Source of the DNA: Enterobacter cloacae
Lineage (GTDB): Bacteria; Pseudomonadota; Gammaproteobacteria; Enterobacterales; Enterobacteriaceae
Length of the DNA stretch: 64,000 nt
Direction of reading: 5' to 3'
Assembly: GCA_014169315.1 (NCBI GenBank)
Contig: AP022133.1
Span: forward strand, 496,001-560,000
Shown here one piece after another: positions 53,261 to 64,000 of this stretch (the first letter of the stretch is position 1; every line of letters begins with the position of its first letter). The translations under genes were made by a program, and so were the position numbers. A model generated the notes under the pieces. That model saw only the letters and a program-made list of their open reading frames with translations, was not told the origin of the DNA and ran no database searches.

Positions 53261-53785
53261 CTAAATAAGATGCCGGCGCATGGCACAGCGAGAGTCATAC
53301 GCTAATCCGTGCGCGGCTTCTTCCTCTCTTTTCTGACGCAACTCTGGCGTTAATTCTGTGACTATTTCAAACCCCAGCCGCGAATAAAACGGCGCATTCC
53401 ACGGTACGTCACGGAAGGTGGTCAGCGTGAGCGACGTCAGCCCCAGTTTGCGAGCCTGCTCAACAGCACAGGCGATAAGCTGCCGACCGACGCCTTTTCT
53501 CTGCCAGTCCAGGTGAACCGAGAGTTCCACAATAAACAGCGATGTGGGATGTATCTCCGCGAGGATGAAACCAACCGGCTTATCCCCGACCAGCGCCAGC
53601 CAGCTCATCCCTTGTTCGATACAGGCCAGATGACGTTCTGCTGAAATGGCAGGGCTGTCGGCAAGCCATGCCAGCGCAGGAATCTCACGAAAGCGCTGGC
53701 ATGCGGCGCGCTCAATGGCGGGCAGGGCAGCGACATCGTGAAATGTTGCAGGTCGAACGGTCATTTTCATGGTGTACAGATCCAT
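53261..53785 (-). CDS. GNAT acetyltransferase coupled to opgB
   Basis: A 174-residue GNAT enzyme with motif A VELSVHLDWQRKGVGRQLIACAVEQA near residue 90 and the C-terminal NAPFYSRLGFEIV. Its ATG at 53785 shares a base with the opgB stop (TGATG), so it is translationally coupled. ATG at 53770 or 53764 are later options. This gene does not follow opgB in E. coli K-12 as I recall it. The substrate is unknown. Confidence 0.8.
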   Translation of the reverse strand: MDLYTMKMTVRPATFHDVAALPAIERAACQRFREIPALAWLADSPAISAERHLACIEQGMSWLALVGDKPVGFILAEIHPTSLFIVELSVHLDWQRKGVGRQLIACAVEQARKLGLTSLTLTTFRDVPWNAPFYSRLGFEIVTELTPELRQKREEEAAHGLAYDSRCAMRRHLI

Positions 53786-56076
53786 CAGCCCGCGCTGCTC
53801 ACGATTTTAATTTCAACCATTCCGATCCCAAGCTGTCGCGGTGAGTGGCCGAGGATATTGCCTTCGTTAGTGGATTGCGGATCTGGCGGCACAATCACCA
53901 GGGTCTTGCTGCGCGATGGGTTATCGAAATGCAGCGTGGTGGTGGTGACGTTGTTTCCGAGCGTTAACGTTTGTTCTTGATTGCCCACGCGTACAGGAAT
54001 GGGCTGGTTTGCGTTCGGCCCAAAGGCTTTCGCCGTGATCACCAGATCGAATTTTTCCGGCAGAGGATGGGTGTACTCAATTTTCACCTCATCGCCCAGT
54101 TGTGCGTTGGACCAGCGTCCCCAGGATTCTGGGCGGGAGATGCCGCTGAACTGCTTCACCTCTTCCGGGGCTCCGGCCACGTTGAAGATGAAGCTGTCGG
54201 CCTTGTAGCGGATGTCGTTGTCGACGATTTTCAGCATGTCGACGTTACGCTGGTAGCGCGCGGTATCAATAACCGTATCCTTAAACGCGGTTTTACTTTT
54301 CCACTGTGCTTTGTCGACGCGCTGGACAGTCTGTTCCCCCCCGAGCTGCCCCTGAGAAACACACCAGTCGGTAGAAAGCGCCAGCGGCTGCGACCAGAGC
54401 TGACCCATTTTGTAGCATTTGTCGACCCAGACAAAGTTATCGCGCGGGGCGAAATCGGCCAGCTGGAAACGCAGCGGTGCGGAGTATTCACTTTCCGGCA
54501 GCGGCTCGACCCGGTTATCCGACACGCGCAGCAGTAGCGGCAAGCGGAAATGGCTACCGGAGAACGCGATCATGCTTTTATCCTGATCGATGGTGAAGTC
54601 TTTCATCTCTTTCGGGAAATTCCACAGCCGGATGATATCTGGTTTCCATGCGAGGATTTTTTCCTTCATGTTGAGGAACACTTCTGACAACGATTGTCCC
54701 GACAGGGTGCTGCGGCCAAGACCGATAAAGTTATCTCCCCCCAGGATATCCAGCACGGTGGCTCCGTTATCCATTGAGTTGCGTTTGGTGGCAATCACCT
54801 CCTGTTGTGGGTGATCGCCGCGCAGAACGAAGAACAGGTTGGTGCGATCCTGTTTGTTAAGGGCATCCCATGCGCTGTTTTTCATCGCCAGGTGGTCAGA
54901 AGAGACAACAATTACCGTGTTTTTAAAATACGGTGAGGCTTTGATTTTCTCGACTAATGCAGCGATATGCTCCTGGCTGCAGGCCACGGCGCTGAAGGAT
55001 TTATTACTCTTACCGTCAATGGCGTAGTTTTTACGCTTACAGGTGCGTGAAACGAATCCGTCAGGATGGTGGGTATCCACGGTCAGGGCAAAGAGCGAGA
55101 AGCGCTTGCCGGAGCGAGACAGCTCCTCGAATTTCTTCCAGGTTTCGTCCAGCACCGTATCATCGTAGAAGCCCCAGTCGTTACGATAATTCGGATCGGC
55201 GACCGTGGTTTTTAACTCTTCTGAACCATACAGATAGTCAAAACCGTGCGATTTCAGGAACACGTCTTTTCCGGCAAAGCGCAGGTTGGCACCTTGTACA
55301 AAATAGTTTTCGTAGCCGGAGTTCTTCAGGATATCGCCAAGACAGATATTCTGCGGGAAGAAGCTCGACATCGAGGCTGAAGCATTGCCTTCAAATGGCG
55401 CGAACAGCGGGATACCACACTGTGAGGCGACCATGCCGGCGATGGTGTAATCAGTACCGGGTAATTGCATGGTGTGGCTAAAGTCGAGACCGTCGTTTTT
55501 CAGCGCGCCCAGCTCCGGCGTGAGGTTCGGGAAGGCATCGTCATCAAAATACGTGCGTTCCAGACTCTCGCCGTAGATATAGACCAGGTTGAGCTTCGGG
55601 TGGTCTATCTTTTTCGATGGCTCTTTGTAATACGCCACGAAATCCGGATCGCCGTCGCGCGACTGGGATTTTACCAGCTCGGTTATCTGGTGAAATGCCG
55701 GGCTGGCGTCGACGGAGGCCAGTGCAAGGAAAAGCGCCAGCAGGCTGTAGCCATGATGATGAGGACGATGCTGACGGCGGTGCAGTACCCAGGTGAGAGT
55801 CCCAAAAATGGCAACCAGCGCCAGGACGACTCCCAGACCTGGAAGTATGTACTTACTGACACCCGCACCGGTCAGGCTGTTGGTCAGGGTATAGAGCACC
55901 GCATCGTTAATACCGTCTCCGGTAAAATAATTACTGGCGTACAGGGTAATGTTTAAAACAATGAAAATACCGAGTACCCCCAGCGTGACGACAAACCACC
56001 AGGTGTTACGGCCCGCTTTCCAGGCGTAAACGCCGATGGAAGCCAGGAAAAGGAATAGGGACACTAACTCTGACAA
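53785..56076 (-). CDS. opgB: Phosphoglycerol transferase I OpgB (MdoB)
   Basis: A 763-residue inner-membrane protein with four N-terminal helices and a large periplasmic sulfatase-like domain ([13 protein letters not shown] near residue 170, TVDTHHPDG near residue 345, VVSSDHLAM near residue 405). It transfers sn-1-phosphoglycerol from phosphatidylglycerol to osmoregulated periplasmic glucans. Two adjacent TTG codons (56079 and 56076) are the only sensible starts. The second has better spacing from GAGGAT and gives the E. coli length. Confidence 0.93.
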   Translation of the reverse strand: MSELVSLFLFLASIGVYAWKAGRNTWWFVVTLGVLGIFIVLNITLYASNYFTGDGINDAVLYTLTNSLTGAGVSKYILPGLGVVLALVAIFGTLTWVLHRRQHRPHHHGYSLLALFLALASVDASPAFHQITELVKSQSRDGDPDFVAYYKEPSKKIDHPKLNLVYIYGESLERTYFDDDAFPNLTPELGALKNDGLDFSHTMQLPGTDYTIAGMVASQCGIPLFAPFEGNASASMSSFFPQNICLGDILKNSGYENYFVQGANLRFAGKDVFLKSHGFDYLYGSEELKTTVADPNYRNDWGFYDDTVLDETWKKFEELSRSGKRFSLFALTVDTHHPDGFVSRTCKRKNYAIDGKSNKSFSAVACSQEHIAALVEKIKASPYFKNTVIVVSSDHLAMKNSAWDALNKQDRTNLFFVLRGDHPQQEVIATKRNSMDNGATVLDILGGDNFIGLGRSTLSGQSLSEVFLNMKEKILAWKPDIIRLWNFPKEMKDFTIDQDKSMIAFSGSHFRLPLLLRVSDNRVEPLPESEYSAPLRFQLADFAPRDNFVWVDKCYKMGQLWSQPLALSTDWCVSQGQLGGEQTVQRVDKAQWKSKTAFKDTVIDTARYQRNVDMLKIVDNDIRYKADSFIFNVAGAPEEVKQFSGISRPESWGRWSNAQLGDEVKIEYTHPLPEKFDLVITAKAFGPNANQPIPVRVGNQEQTLTLGNNVTTTTLHFDNPSRSKTLVIVPPDPQSTNEGNILGHSPRQLGIGMVEIKIVSSAG

Positions 56077-56344
56077 CAAGCTATCCTCATCACGCCAGGA
56101 TCTTAGCTGGCTAACTGTTCATGTTTTGGTAGTACAATGTAATTACGATGTTGTTAAGCTGCAATTTTAGTGTCACTAAAGCATGCAGTTGTTAGGAATT
56201 GGTTTATAAAATCGCTTTTTGAAGGCGGTCGCATCCTGACATATGGACGCTGAGACGGTGGCAGGTGGTAAAAACGCTCAGTTGACGCCGCGTTGCAAGA
56301 CTATCGTAATAAACGCGGCGTGTTGTGGCAGAAAATGGGGTGGA

Positions 56345-56827
56345 TCAGGAGATGAAATTAATGCCCTGTTTCAGTACCAGATCGCAGGCTTTGGTTTTCA
56401 CCTGTTTCGCCAGCGAGGAGTTGCCGATAGTGCTCAGGTTAAGCTGCTGCCCGTTTTGCGCATTGAGCAGGCCCTGAATACCATCCATATAGCTGGTGTC
56501 CTGTTTCTGTTCCTGGGTATCCAGACCCAGTTTACCCAGCACCTGGTTTTTCACGTTTTGTGCGTCGGTCACGGAGGCCAGTTTTTGCTTCGCACAATAC
56601 TCCAGAATACCCGCGGCGTTATTCATTGTGCCCGCGCTCAGCCCCTGAGTGCTGCCACCTAACAGGCTGGTGAGGGAAGACGCTGACAGACCGCCCTGAG
56701 AACTGCTGCTCTCTTTGGTGAGTTCGTTCGCGGCACTGGTCAGAGAATCCTGCCATGATGCAGCCTGCACCGCGCCGGTAACCAGCAGTGCGCCTAACAG
56801 TGTGCTGAAAAGAAAAGTTTTTTTCAT
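56345..56827 (-). CDS. yjjA: DUF2501 periplasmic protein YjjA
   Basis: A 160-residue protein with a signal peptide (cleavage after VQAA near residue 23) and a Ser/Gln-rich mature part, with two Cys in LEYCAKQKL and KACDLVLKQ that could form a disulfide. It matches the YjjA/DUF2501 family and lies between opgB and dnaC as in E. coli. Its function is not known. Confidence 0.9.
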   Translation of the reverse strand: MKKTFLFSTLLGALLVTGAVQAASWQDSLTSAANELTKESSSSQGGLSASSLTSLLGGSTQGLSAGTMNNAAGILEYCAKQKLASVTDAQNVKNQVLGKLGLDTQEQKQDTSYMDGIQGLLNAQNGQQLNLSTIGNSSLAKQVKTKACDLVLKQGINFIS

Positions 56828-56912
56828 AGTGGCTTACTCAAAAAAGGTCCGTTTCGGGCCGAAAGTGGCTCCAGTATATACCTTCGGGTCACCTGCATTT
56901 CCTGGAAATATC

Positions 56913-57650
56913 CTAATACTCTTTGCCGGTGACGCGGCTGCGATAACTTTCCCAGTCAAAGATGACATACAGACTGTTGCCGAGCTTCATGCGATCCATC
57001 ACGCGTTCGCCCAGTAAGCGGGTCATCTCGTCGATATTGTGGTTCGTCAGCATGCCGGTTGGGCGTTTGGAAGAGGAGCGGCGATCGACAATCTGGTTAA
57101 TGATCACTTTTTCATAGCGTGATTCGGTCTGGACGCCAATTTCGTCGATGACCAGTAAATCGACGTTGCTCAGATCGTTAAGCAGCTGTTCTTCGCTGGT
57201 TTCACGGTTGCTGAAGGTGTCTTTCATGGCGGACATAATATCGGCCACGGTGATGATTAATACGGATTTCCCGCGCAGCAGCAGTTCGTTGCAGATGGCG
57301 GCGGCAAGGTGGTTTTTCCCGGTGCCTGGCTTGCCGCTAAAGATGAAGCTGGCGATGTTGCCGTCGAATTCATCCACGTACTGACGTGCGGCGGCGAGAG
57401 CGTTCATCTGCCCGTTGCTCTCAAGCTTATAGTTATCAAAAGAGCAGTTCTGGTGTAGCGGACGGATACCGGAGCGATTAAAGGTGCGCTGCATTTTCAT
57501 CGCCCGGTTTTCGCGGGCGAGGGCGGCTGCACGGATCTCACCCTGTTCCTTTTGCCATGCCAGCAGTTCTTCACCCGTGGTAAAGGCGGGTTTTACGTTA
57601 GCGGGCATCATTTTTTGCAGACGTTTCATCAGGTCGCCGACGTTTTTCAT
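56913..57650 (-). CDS. dnaC: Helicase loader DnaC
   Basis: A 245-residue AAA+ protein that loads DnaB helicase at origins and restart sites. Walker A is [14 protein letters not shown] near residue 105 and Walker [13 protein letters not shown] near residue 165; [15 protein letters not shown] and the arginine finger region follow. The N-terminus contains the DnaB-binding segment. It overlaps dnaT by four bases. Confidence 0.95.
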   Translation of the reverse strand: MKNVGDLMKRLQKMMPANVKPAFTTGEELLAWQKEQGEIRAAALARENRAMKMQRTFNRSGIRPLHQNCSFDNYKLESNGQMNALAAARQYVDEFDGNIASFIFSGKPGTGKNHLAAAICNELLLRGKSVLIITVADIMSAMKDTFSNRETSEEQLLNDLSNVDLLVIDEIGVQTESRYEKVIINQIVDRRSSSKRPTGMLTNHNIDEMTRLLGERVMDRMKLGNSLYVIFDWESYRSRVTGKEY

Positions 57651-58192
57651 TTCGCACCTCGGAATCCGTTGGGGATCTGTTTATCCGGTTCTGAAAACGC
57701 GTTGATATCGCGCTTTGGTTGCCCGCCGTTGCTGGCGCGGTTGATTTGAAGGCTGCGTGCGAGCTTTTGCTGCCACTGAATATGGGTGAATACTTTGCCT
57801 TCTGCCTGCCACCAGGCGGTGAACGCGGCCAGCTCTTCGGGGGTTGCGGGCTGAGTCAGTGCAATGCCCCATAGCGCCGCCTGACGCTGAAAATCGGCGT
57901 CCGGCTGCCAGCCCGCGTACAGGGCAAATTTCCCCATCGGGATGGCCATGGGGGCGTGACCCGGTTCGTCAAAGAACTGGTTATCCAGAGTGACATCGCT
58001 CGCCGGGCGTGACAACCGCGCTTCAATTTCCAGAAGCTGCGCCAGACGCTCCGGTGTAATTGCATAAAACGCCGGAGCGTTATCGGCAAACACGGCAAGC
58101 GTACCGCCTTCGGCATGGGTCAACACGCCACGGGGATCGCGCATAAAGGCATCAATGCCAGCGACGCTGTTGGTCAGGATTCTGGAGGACAT
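57647..58192 (-). CDS. dnaT: Primosomal protein DnaT
   Basis: A 181-residue primosome component for PriA-dependent replication restart. The N-terminal oligomerisation region ([19 protein letters not shown]) and C-terminal ssDNA-binding part ([23 protein letters not shown]) are typical. It is the first gene of the dnaT-dnaC operon; start ATG at 58192. Confidence 0.95.
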   Translation of the reverse strand: MSSRILTNSVAGIDAFMRDPRGVLTHAEGGTLAVFADNAPAFYAITPERLAQLLEIEARLSRPASDVTLDNQFFDEPGHAPMAIPMGKFALYAGWQPDADFQRQAALWGIALTQPATPEELAAFTAWWQAEGKVFTHIQWQQKLARSLQINRASNGGQPKRDINAFSEPDKQIPNGFRGAK

Positions 58193-58284
58193 AACACTTT
58201 CTCTGCTGATAACTACGGGCGTGATATGGGTTTATGGTAGCACAGAGCGGGGGAGGGAATGGAGGGGGAAAGTGCGGGTTGATG

Positions 58285-58317
58285 CCCTCACCCTAACCCT
58301 CTCCCACAGGGAGAGGG
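58285..58317. repeat. Dispersed palindromic repeat unit
   Basis: CCCTCACCC...CTCTCCC-ACA-GGGAGAGGG is the same 33-bp unit as in the hpa cluster, here single, between dnaT and ohr. Confidence 0.8.
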
Positions 58318-58329
58318 AATCGGTCTGGA

Positions 58330-58758
58330 TTACGCGATAATGTTCAGCGTTACGTCGATATTACCGCGGGTGGCGTTGGAGTATGGGCAAACAATGTGCG
58401 CAGCATCCACCAGTTTTTTGGCTTCAGCAGGATCCATACCTTCGACGTGGATGTTCAGTTTTGCTTCAATACCAAAACCGGTTGGCAGCGGGCCAATCCC
58501 CACTTCGCCTTCAATAAAGGCATCTTTTGGCAGAGTGAATTTGTCACGTGCGGCCACAAACTTCATTGCGCCCAGGAAGCAGGCAGAGTAACCCGCAGCA
58601 AACAGCTGTTCAGGGTTGGTGACTTCACCGCCCATGCCGCCCATCTCTTTTGGCACACCCAGTTTAACGTCCAGGACGCCATCGGAAGAGGTGGCGCGGC
58701 CATCACGGCCTCCGGTTGCTTTGGCTTTGGCAGTGTAGACAACTTTTTCTAAAGACAT
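58330..58758 (-). CDS. ohr: Organic hydroperoxide resistance protein Ohr
   Basis: A 142-residue OsmC/Ohr-family thiol peroxidase that reduces organic and fatty-acid hydroperoxides. The two reactive cysteines are in [11 protein letters not shown] near residue 60 and [13 protein letters not shown] near residue 124. GAGGAAC precedes the ATG. The ohrR regulator is next on the same strand, and a shared motif precedes both. Confidence 0.93.
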   Translation of the reverse strand: MSLEKVVYTAKAKATGGRDGRATSSDGVLDVKLGVPKEMGGMGGEVTNPEQLFAAGYSACFLGAMKFVAARDKFTLPKDAFIEGEVGIGPLPTGFGIEAKLNIHVEGMDPAEAKKLVDAAHIVCPYSNATRGNIDVTLNIIA

Positions 58759-58796
58759 GGCAGGTTCCTCATCTTACGTTTATGTGTGCTATTAAA

Positions 58797-58810
58797 TAGC
58801 GTGCGATATA
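58797..58810. promoter_or_regulatory. Candidate OhrR operator at ohr
   Basis: TAGCGTGCGATATA matches TAGTGCGCGATATA at 59310-59323 in 12 of 14 positions. The copies lie 38 bases upstream of ohr and 14 bases upstream of ohrR. Confidence 0.55.
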
Positions 58811-58842
58811 TATGGGTAAATAAATACGCGTAAAGTATAGCC

Positions 58843-59295
58843 TTACGCGTGCTGTAACTGTTGTCGCAAAAGTTCAAGCTGTTGCTTGAGTGCCAGCATA
58901 CTGTCAGTGTCACATTGTGCTGCACAGCCCACCGCGTGAGGGACTTCCAGCGCTTGTTGCTGAAGTGCGCGCCCCGCATCACTCAGGGTGACCGCGACCT
59001 GACGCTCGTCTTTACGCGAACGATGGCGGTTTATCAGCCCGGCACTTTCCAGACGTTTTAACAAAGGCGTCAGGGTGGCGGAGTCAAGAAACAACCGTTC
59101 ACCAATGTCCGACACCGTAATGTCATCCTGCTCCCACAGCACCAGCATCACCAGGTATTGCGGGTAGGTCAGGTTTAGCGGTGCCAGCAGTTGCCGGTAC
59201 AGCTTGTTAAGCGCCAGATTTGCCGAATAGAGGGCAAAACAGAGCTGGTTATCCAGCAGAAGCGCGGTGGTGGTGTCGTTCGTTTTTGCATTCAT
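58843..59295 (-). CDS. ohrR: MarR-family organic peroxide sensor OhrR
   Basis: A 150-residue MarR repressor. The sensing Cys is in [24 protein letters not shown] near residue 19, as in OhrR proteins, and the winged helix is [23 protein letters not shown] near residue 65. Two further Cys sit near the C-terminus (GCAAQC), which would fit a two-Cys mechanism. The frame extends to 59439, but ATG at 59295 fits the family. It lies upstream of ohr. Confidence 0.9.
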   Translation of the reverse strand: MNAKTNDTTTALLLDNQLCFALYSANLALNKLYRQLLAPLNLTYPQYLVMLVLWEQDDITVSDIGERLFLDSATLTPLLKRLESAGLINRHRSRKDERQVAVTLSDAGRALQQQALEVPHAVGCAAQCDTDSMLALKQQLELLRQQLQHA

Positions 59296-59309
59296 GGATT
59301 GAATATAGG

Positions 59310-59323
59310 TAGTGCGCGATATA
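59310..59323. promoter_or_regulatory. Candidate OhrR operator at ohrR
   Basis: TAGTGCGCGATATA, the second copy of the motif also present at 58797-58810, lies just upstream of the ohrR start, which suggests autoregulation. Confidence 0.55.
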
Positions 59324-59408
59324 ATTGCAAGCGATTTTATTGGTGAGCGCCATTCAGCACCAGGCGGAATGGCGAGATTATCCCCACGGCAGCGAAACAA
59401 CTCGACTC

Positions 59409-60649
<1,241 letters not shown>

Positions 60650-61054
60650 GTATTGCCCTGAAGAGAAGAAAGAATGCTTGCCTGATGGCACTGAATGCTT
60701 ACTTTTAGCACAAAGAGAGGTGTCTTGTGCTCTGGGTCAGATCAAGGTTTGTGCAAACAGTTGTCACCCGGTTTGCGCAACGGTGCGTGCCTTAATTCAT
60801 TAATATTGTGAATTCTTTAATCTCAAAATATAAAACATTTATATTAAGTTTTTCTAATTTTATATTTTCGTTATTTTAAGGTTGTTTGAATTAAATTTAG
60901 TTGATCTTTATGAGATATTATAACTGTTTTAGACGTTTCTTAATTCAATAACATCTGCCATCTTCTGCGTGTATTAATCAGTTGTGCATTCAGGGGCGAA
61001 TGTACGTTAAACCTAAAGATTACCCGATAAATGAAAAATGGACACGGAGGGTCT
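60650..61054. promoter_or_regulatory. A/T-rich divergent region between yjjP and yjjQ
   Basis: This 405-base gap contains no gene I can support. From 60800 to 60960 it is very A/T-rich with runs of TTTA and AATT, the look of an H-NS-silenced promoter. E. coli yjjQ-bglJ is repressed by H-NS and activated by LeuO. I see no clear individual -35/-10 pair to assign. Confidence 0.5.
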
Positions 61055-61792
61055 ATGTTGCCATTGAATGGTAAACACGGAGTGGTGATTAGCAGGATAC
61101 CCGTCATGCAAAACGGGTTGGGTAGCGTCATGGCACGTCATTTTCCTGAGTTTGAGCTGACCTACTGCCGCTCACTGCAAGAGTTAACCTTGCTTCAGTT
61201 ACGCCGTGCTGACGTCATTATTGCTGATGTTTCAGGGTATTACGGCAACCCCCGGGGCTTACTGGAAGAGTATTACGGTTTATTGAACCAATACCGGGGT
61301 ATTCACTGGATTTTTTTAGTCTCCCGTCCTCTTTATCCGATTGCTGTTGAGCTGCTTATGCGTCCGGAAAGTACGTTACTTTCTGATATGGAGCCGATTG
61401 AAGGCGTGATTAACGCTATTCGTGCAGGTAGCGATCGGGCGGAGCGGATAAGCCAGACGTTATTACTGGCAGAATCACCAGGCTCTGAAGATGAAGACGA
61501 ACACTTTATTGCGCTCACACACTCCGAACGCAAAGTATTGCGCCTGTTAGGTAAAGGTTGGGGAATTAACCAAATTGCCACACTGCTCAAGAAGAGCAAC
61601 AAAACGATTAGTGCGCAGAAAAATAGTGCGATGCGCCGGTTGTCACTACGTAGTAATGCCGATATGTACGCCTGGATCAGCAGTACACAGGGAATGAGAG
61701 AGCTGAGTTTAATGTCAGCCTATGGAGAGTATGAGGAATGGAAAAGACCGTTACAGCAAGACATATCGCTGTCATCGAAAATTGCGCAATGA
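61055..61792 (+). CDS. yjjQ: LuxR-type regulator YjjQ
   Basis: A 245-residue FixJ/NarL-type regulator with a degenerate receiver-like N-terminal half and a C-terminal LuxR helix-turn-helix ([44 protein letters not shown], residues 158-200). E. coli YjjQ represses motility and biofilm genes. GGAGGG precedes ATG 61055. It overlaps bglJ by 55 bases. Confidence 0.9.
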   Translation: MLPLNGKHGVVISRIPVMQNGLGSVMARHFPEFELTYCRSLQELTLLQLRRADVIIADVSGYYGNPRGLLEEYYGLLNQYRGIHWIFLVSRPLYPIAVELLMRPESTLLSDMEPIEGVINAIRAGSDRAERISQTLLLAESPGSEDEDEHFIALTHSERKVLRLLGKGWGINQIATLLKKSNKTISAQKNSAMRRLSLRSNADMYAWISSTQGMRELSLMSAYGEYEEWKRPLQQDISLSSKIAQ

Positions 61793-62424
61793 GTGCGGTT
61801 GGGCTGCAGCATCTCTTTGCGATGCCTGAGCTCAGCCATTATCAGTTGCACCTGTTTACTCAGTTCGACAGTTTTAAGGCGGCACTTCCTCACATCTCCT
61901 TTTTCTCGGTGATTTATTCACTGTCTGATGCGCGAGAGGAGCGTCGTAACTGTCTGGCCTGTCTGCGGGATCTTGCGTTTACTCATAGTGACATCCAGCG
62001 GATTATACTGGCATCTGATGAGATGGAAGCGCGGTTGATTGGCCATCTTTCGCCTTCACGCCTTCATGGCATTATTAGTAAGGCGGTGTCGCTTAGCCAC
62101 CTGCAGGCGGAGTTGCTTGCGTTGCTAAGTGAAACACATCGAATCAATGACAATGTACTGAACCACTGGTATGTGAGCCAGAGCAGGATGTTAAGCCCAA
62201 CGGAGCGCGCGATTTTGCGGTATATGTCCTTCGGGTATTCCATCCCTGAAATCGCGACACAGCTTGAACGTAATATTAAAACCATCCGGGCGCATAAGTT
62301 TAACGCGATGGTGAAGCTGGGGGTTAATTCAGATGTAGGGCTACTGGACGCGGCGGACATTTTGACTCATCTTCCGGCCAGAGATACTCGAGGCTCTGTG
62401 TTAAGCACGCCAGTATTCTCATAA
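61738..62424 (+). CDS. bglJ: LuxR-type regulator BglJ
   Basis: A 228-residue regulator with a receiver-like N-terminus lacking obvious phosphorylation residues and a C-terminal LuxR domain ([43 protein letters not shown], residues 150-195). In E. coli BglJ forms a heterodimer with RcsB that activates bgl, leuO and other genes. It is co-transcribed with yjjQ. Confidence 0.9.
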   Translation: MEKTVTARHIAVIENCAMSAVGLQHLFAMPELSHYQLHLFTQFDSFKAALPHISFFSVIYSLSDAREERRNCLACLRDLAFTHSDIQRIILASDEMEARLIGHLSPSRLHGIISKAVSLSHLQAELLALLSETHRINDNVLNHWYVSQSRMLSPTERAILRYMSFGYSIPEIATQLERNIKTIRAHKFNAMVKLGVNSDVGLLDAADILTHLPARDTRGSVLSTPVFS

Positions 62425-62462
62425 CCTGGTGTGGATGCGCCAGATACGCTCTGGCGCAACGA

Positions 62463-62921
62463 TCAAATGCAGACATCGACCCACCTGGCGGATGTCAGCT
62501 CAGCCATCCGCTCAGGTGAAATGCGCACAGCACTGTGGATTGCACCGGCAGCGGGGAGCACTTCAGCGTATTGTTTTAAGGAAATATCACAGTACACCGA
62601 CAGCTGGTTTTCCAGCCCGAACGGGCATACGCCGCCAACAGGATGGCCGGTGATGGTGACCACCTCATCACTACTGAGCATGCGTGCTTTCGCACCAAAG
62701 GTGTCTTTCAGTTTTTTGTTATCCAGACGTGCATCACCTTTCGCGACCACCAGAATCACCTCATTTTTGACCTTTAATGACAGCGTCTTGGCAATTTGCC
62801 CCGGCTCAACGCGATGGGCAGCCGCGGCCAGTGCAACGGTGGCGGTACTCTGGCTAAGTTCTATGACCTCTATATCCGGAGCGTTGTCGGCAAAAAACTG
62901 CTGTACAGACTGCAAACTCAT
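62463..62921 (-). CDS. YbaK/ProX-family aminoacyl-tRNA deacylase
   Basis: A 152-residue protein of the YbaK/aminoacyl-tRNA editing superfamily. The conserved Lys is in GQIAKTLSLKV near residue 46 and the GHPVGGVCPFGL loop near residue 92. Such trans-editing factors hydrolyse mischarged Cys-, Ala- or other tRNAs. AGGAGG precedes the ATG. It is convergent with bglJ; in E. coli K-12 fhuF occupies this side instead. The specificity is unknown. Confidence 0.85.
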   Translation of the reverse strand: MSLQSVQQFFADNAPDIEVIELSQSTATVALAAAAHRVEPGQIAKTLSLKVKNEVILVVAKGDARLDNKKLKDTFGAKARMLSSDEVVTITGHPVGGVCPFGLENQLSVYCDISLKQYAEVLPAAGAIHSAVRISPERMAELTSARWVDVCI

Positions 62922-63039
62922 TGTTTCCTCCTGACAAATATCCTGCGTAATCTGTCATAAGAAATTATGCTCTGTAAATATCTCTTAAGTAACAAATATC
63001 CCGTATGGCTGATTTCTGGATCGCCTTCACATTCACAGA

Positions 63040-63060
63040 AACCGGTTACAGTAACCGGTT
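63040..63060. promoter_or_regulatory. Perfect 21-bp palindrome, LacI-type operator
   Basis: AACCGGTTAC and GTAACCGGTT flank a central A. This is the form of a LacI/GalR-family operator. It lies 190 bases upstream of the PTS gene and 69 bases upstream of the small ORF. The cognate regulator is not in the window. Confidence 0.75.
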
Positions 63061-63128
63061 GCGGAGCGTGCGTGAGAGATTAATACTGAGTACGTAACGT
63101 CCCCTGTATCCAATAATAAGAGCAAATT

Positions 63129-63236
63129 ATGAAACCATTCTGTCTGAGCAGTACCGCTGGTACACAAGCCAGCAAGGTTGTGAAGCTGATTTATGGATTA
63201 ACGTGTGGCGTGGATGCGCCTGTAACGAACGTCTGA
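63129..63236 (+). CDS. Small ORF between operator and PTS gene (35 codons)
   Basis: An ATG-started 35-codon ORF (MKPFCLSSTAGTQASKVVKL to APVTNV) ends 13 bases before the EIIC start and precedes its AGGAGA ribosome binding site. CLSSTAGTQAS faintly recalls the phosphocysteine loop of a PTS EIIB. It may be a leader peptide, an EIIB remnant or chance. Its own ribosome binding site is poor (AAGAG). Confidence 0.35.
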   Translation: MKPFCLSSTAGTQASKVVKLIYGLTCGVDAPVTNV

Positions 63237-63249
63237 CAGGAGATCTGCT

Positions 63250-64000
63250 ATGTCTGCCAACCATGCTGCGTTTAACCTGATATTCCGTTTTGTTGAGAAT
63301 TACGTTAGCCCGATAGCCGGGCGGATCTCCTCCCAGCGTCATGTTATGGCTATCCGGGATGGGTTCATCTCCGCAATGCCGTTCATGATTGTAGGATCAT
63401 TCTTGTTAGTGTTTGCTTACCCACCGTTTTCGCCAGATACCACCTGGGGCTTCGCGCGCGCCTGGCTGGATATGGCGAAGCAATTCGAAGGCCAGATCCT
63501 GACGCCGTTTGATATGACGATGGGGGTGATGTCTATCTATATCTGTGCGGCCATCGCCTATAACCTGGGCAAACACTATGTTAAGTCGTATCAGTTAGAT
63601 CCGTTCATGTGCGCAATGCTGTCGCTCATGGCATTTCTGCTGGTCGCAGCGCCAAAAACCAAAGGCACTCTGCCTGTAGACAGCCTGGGGGGGACGGGGA
63701 TCTTTACCGCCATTCTGGTGGCAATCTACTGCGTAGAGATGATGCGGTTCCTGAAAGCGCACAACATTGGTATTCGTCTGCCTGACCAGGTACCACCGAT
63801 GATCAAAAACTCCTTTGATCTGCTGATCCCGGTACTGGTGGTGGTGCTGACGCTCTATCCGCTGAGTCTGCTGATTCAGTCTGAGTTTGGCATGTTGATC
63901 CCACAGGCCATTATGTCTGTCTTTAAACCGCTGGTTTCTGCGGCAGACTCCCTGCCTGCGATCCTGCTGGCGGTGTTGATTGGCCATCTGCTGTGGTTTG
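63250..64000 (+). CDS. PTS cellobiose/beta-glucoside-type EIIC (5' part)
   Basis: The window ends after about 250 residues of a lactose/cellobiose-family EIIC (normally about 440). Helices are evident (FISAMPFMIVGSFLLVFAYPPF near residue 40; ILLAVLIGHLLWF at the end). It would form the membrane channel that imports and phosphorylates a disaccharide with separate EIIA and EIIB proteins. AGGAGA precedes ATG 63250. A LacI-type palindrome lies upstream. The substrate is inferred from the family. Confidence 0.85.
   Translation, partial: MSANHAAFNLIFRFVENYVSPIAGRISSQRHVMAIRDGFISAMPFMIVGSFLLVFAYPPFSPDTTWGFARAWLDMAKQFEGQILTPFDMTMGVMSIYICAAIAYNLGKHYVKSYQLDPFMCAMLSLMAFLLVAAPKTKGTLPVDSLGGTGIFTAILVAIYCVEMMRFLKAHNIGIRLPDQVPPMIKNSFDLLIPVLVVVLTLYPLSLLIQSEFGMLIPQAIMSVFKPLVSAADSLPAILLAVLIGHLLWF

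Overview
The window comes from a gammaproteobacterial chromosome of the Enterobacter type. The gene order yjiR-yjiS ... yjiA-yjiX-btsT ... tsr-opgB-yjjA-dnaC-dnaT-yjjB-yjjP-yjjQ-bglJ follows the 98-99 min region of the Escherichia coli chromosome. The chromosomal fosA allele, the complete hpa cluster and the dispersed palindromic repeats point to the Enterobacter cloacae complex or a close relative. This assignment is an inference from recognised proteins and synteny.

Region 1 (1-7200) is an accessory island. It opens with the last 48 residues of a phage P4 alpha-type replication protein, six GTGAACAGT iterons resembling the P4 crr/ori elements, and a 14-bp match to the 3' end of tRNA-Leu(CAA) (leuX). 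That match is probably the right attachment site of a P4-like satellite. Next come a phosphorothioate-DNA-type HNH endonuclease, a SymE toxin gene behind a LexA box, a hipBA pair, a second tryptophanyl-tRNA synthetase (trpS2) with a Trp-Trp leader peptide and attenuator-like hairpins, divergent fosA, a GNAT remnant and a ClpP paralogue.

Region 2 (7400-25540) holds roxA and the yjiR/yjiS pair. In E. coli K-12 the restriction-rich immigration control region lies between yjiS and yjiA. Here that interval carries small regulatory and efflux modules: MocR/AhpD, monooxygenase/ACT/ArsR and MarR/HlyD/DUF2955. It also has a three-gene locus with a GH88/105-type unsaturated glucuronyl hydrolase, an exported phytase-like esterase, and a NERD-UvrD helicase gene split after eight codons by an IS5-family element with a CTAA target duplication.

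Region 3 (25697-51418) is metabolic. It contains yjiA-yjiX-btsT with a BtsR-type site and a CRP-type site upstream of btsT, and the complete 4-hydroxyphenylacetate cluster hpaR/hpaGEDFHIXABC, which converts 4-HPA to pyruvate plus succinate semialdehyde. It is followed by a hydroxyproline catabolic cluster: 4-hydroxyproline epimerase, three-subunit D-hydroxyproline dehydrogenase, deaminase, 2-oxoglutarate semialdehyde dehydrogenase, permease and an Ldh2-family imino-acid reductase. A PAS-AraC regulator lies inside this cluster, and a nearly identical 21-bp element sits upstream of both divergent arms.

Region 4 (51478-64000) is mostly conserved backbone: tsr with a FliA promoter, opgB, yjjA, primosomal dnaC/dnaT, ohr/ohrR, yjjB/yjjP, yjjQ/bglJ and a YbaK-like deacylase. 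It ends in a truncated PTS EIIC gene preceded by a perfect 21-bp palindrome and a 35-codon ORF.
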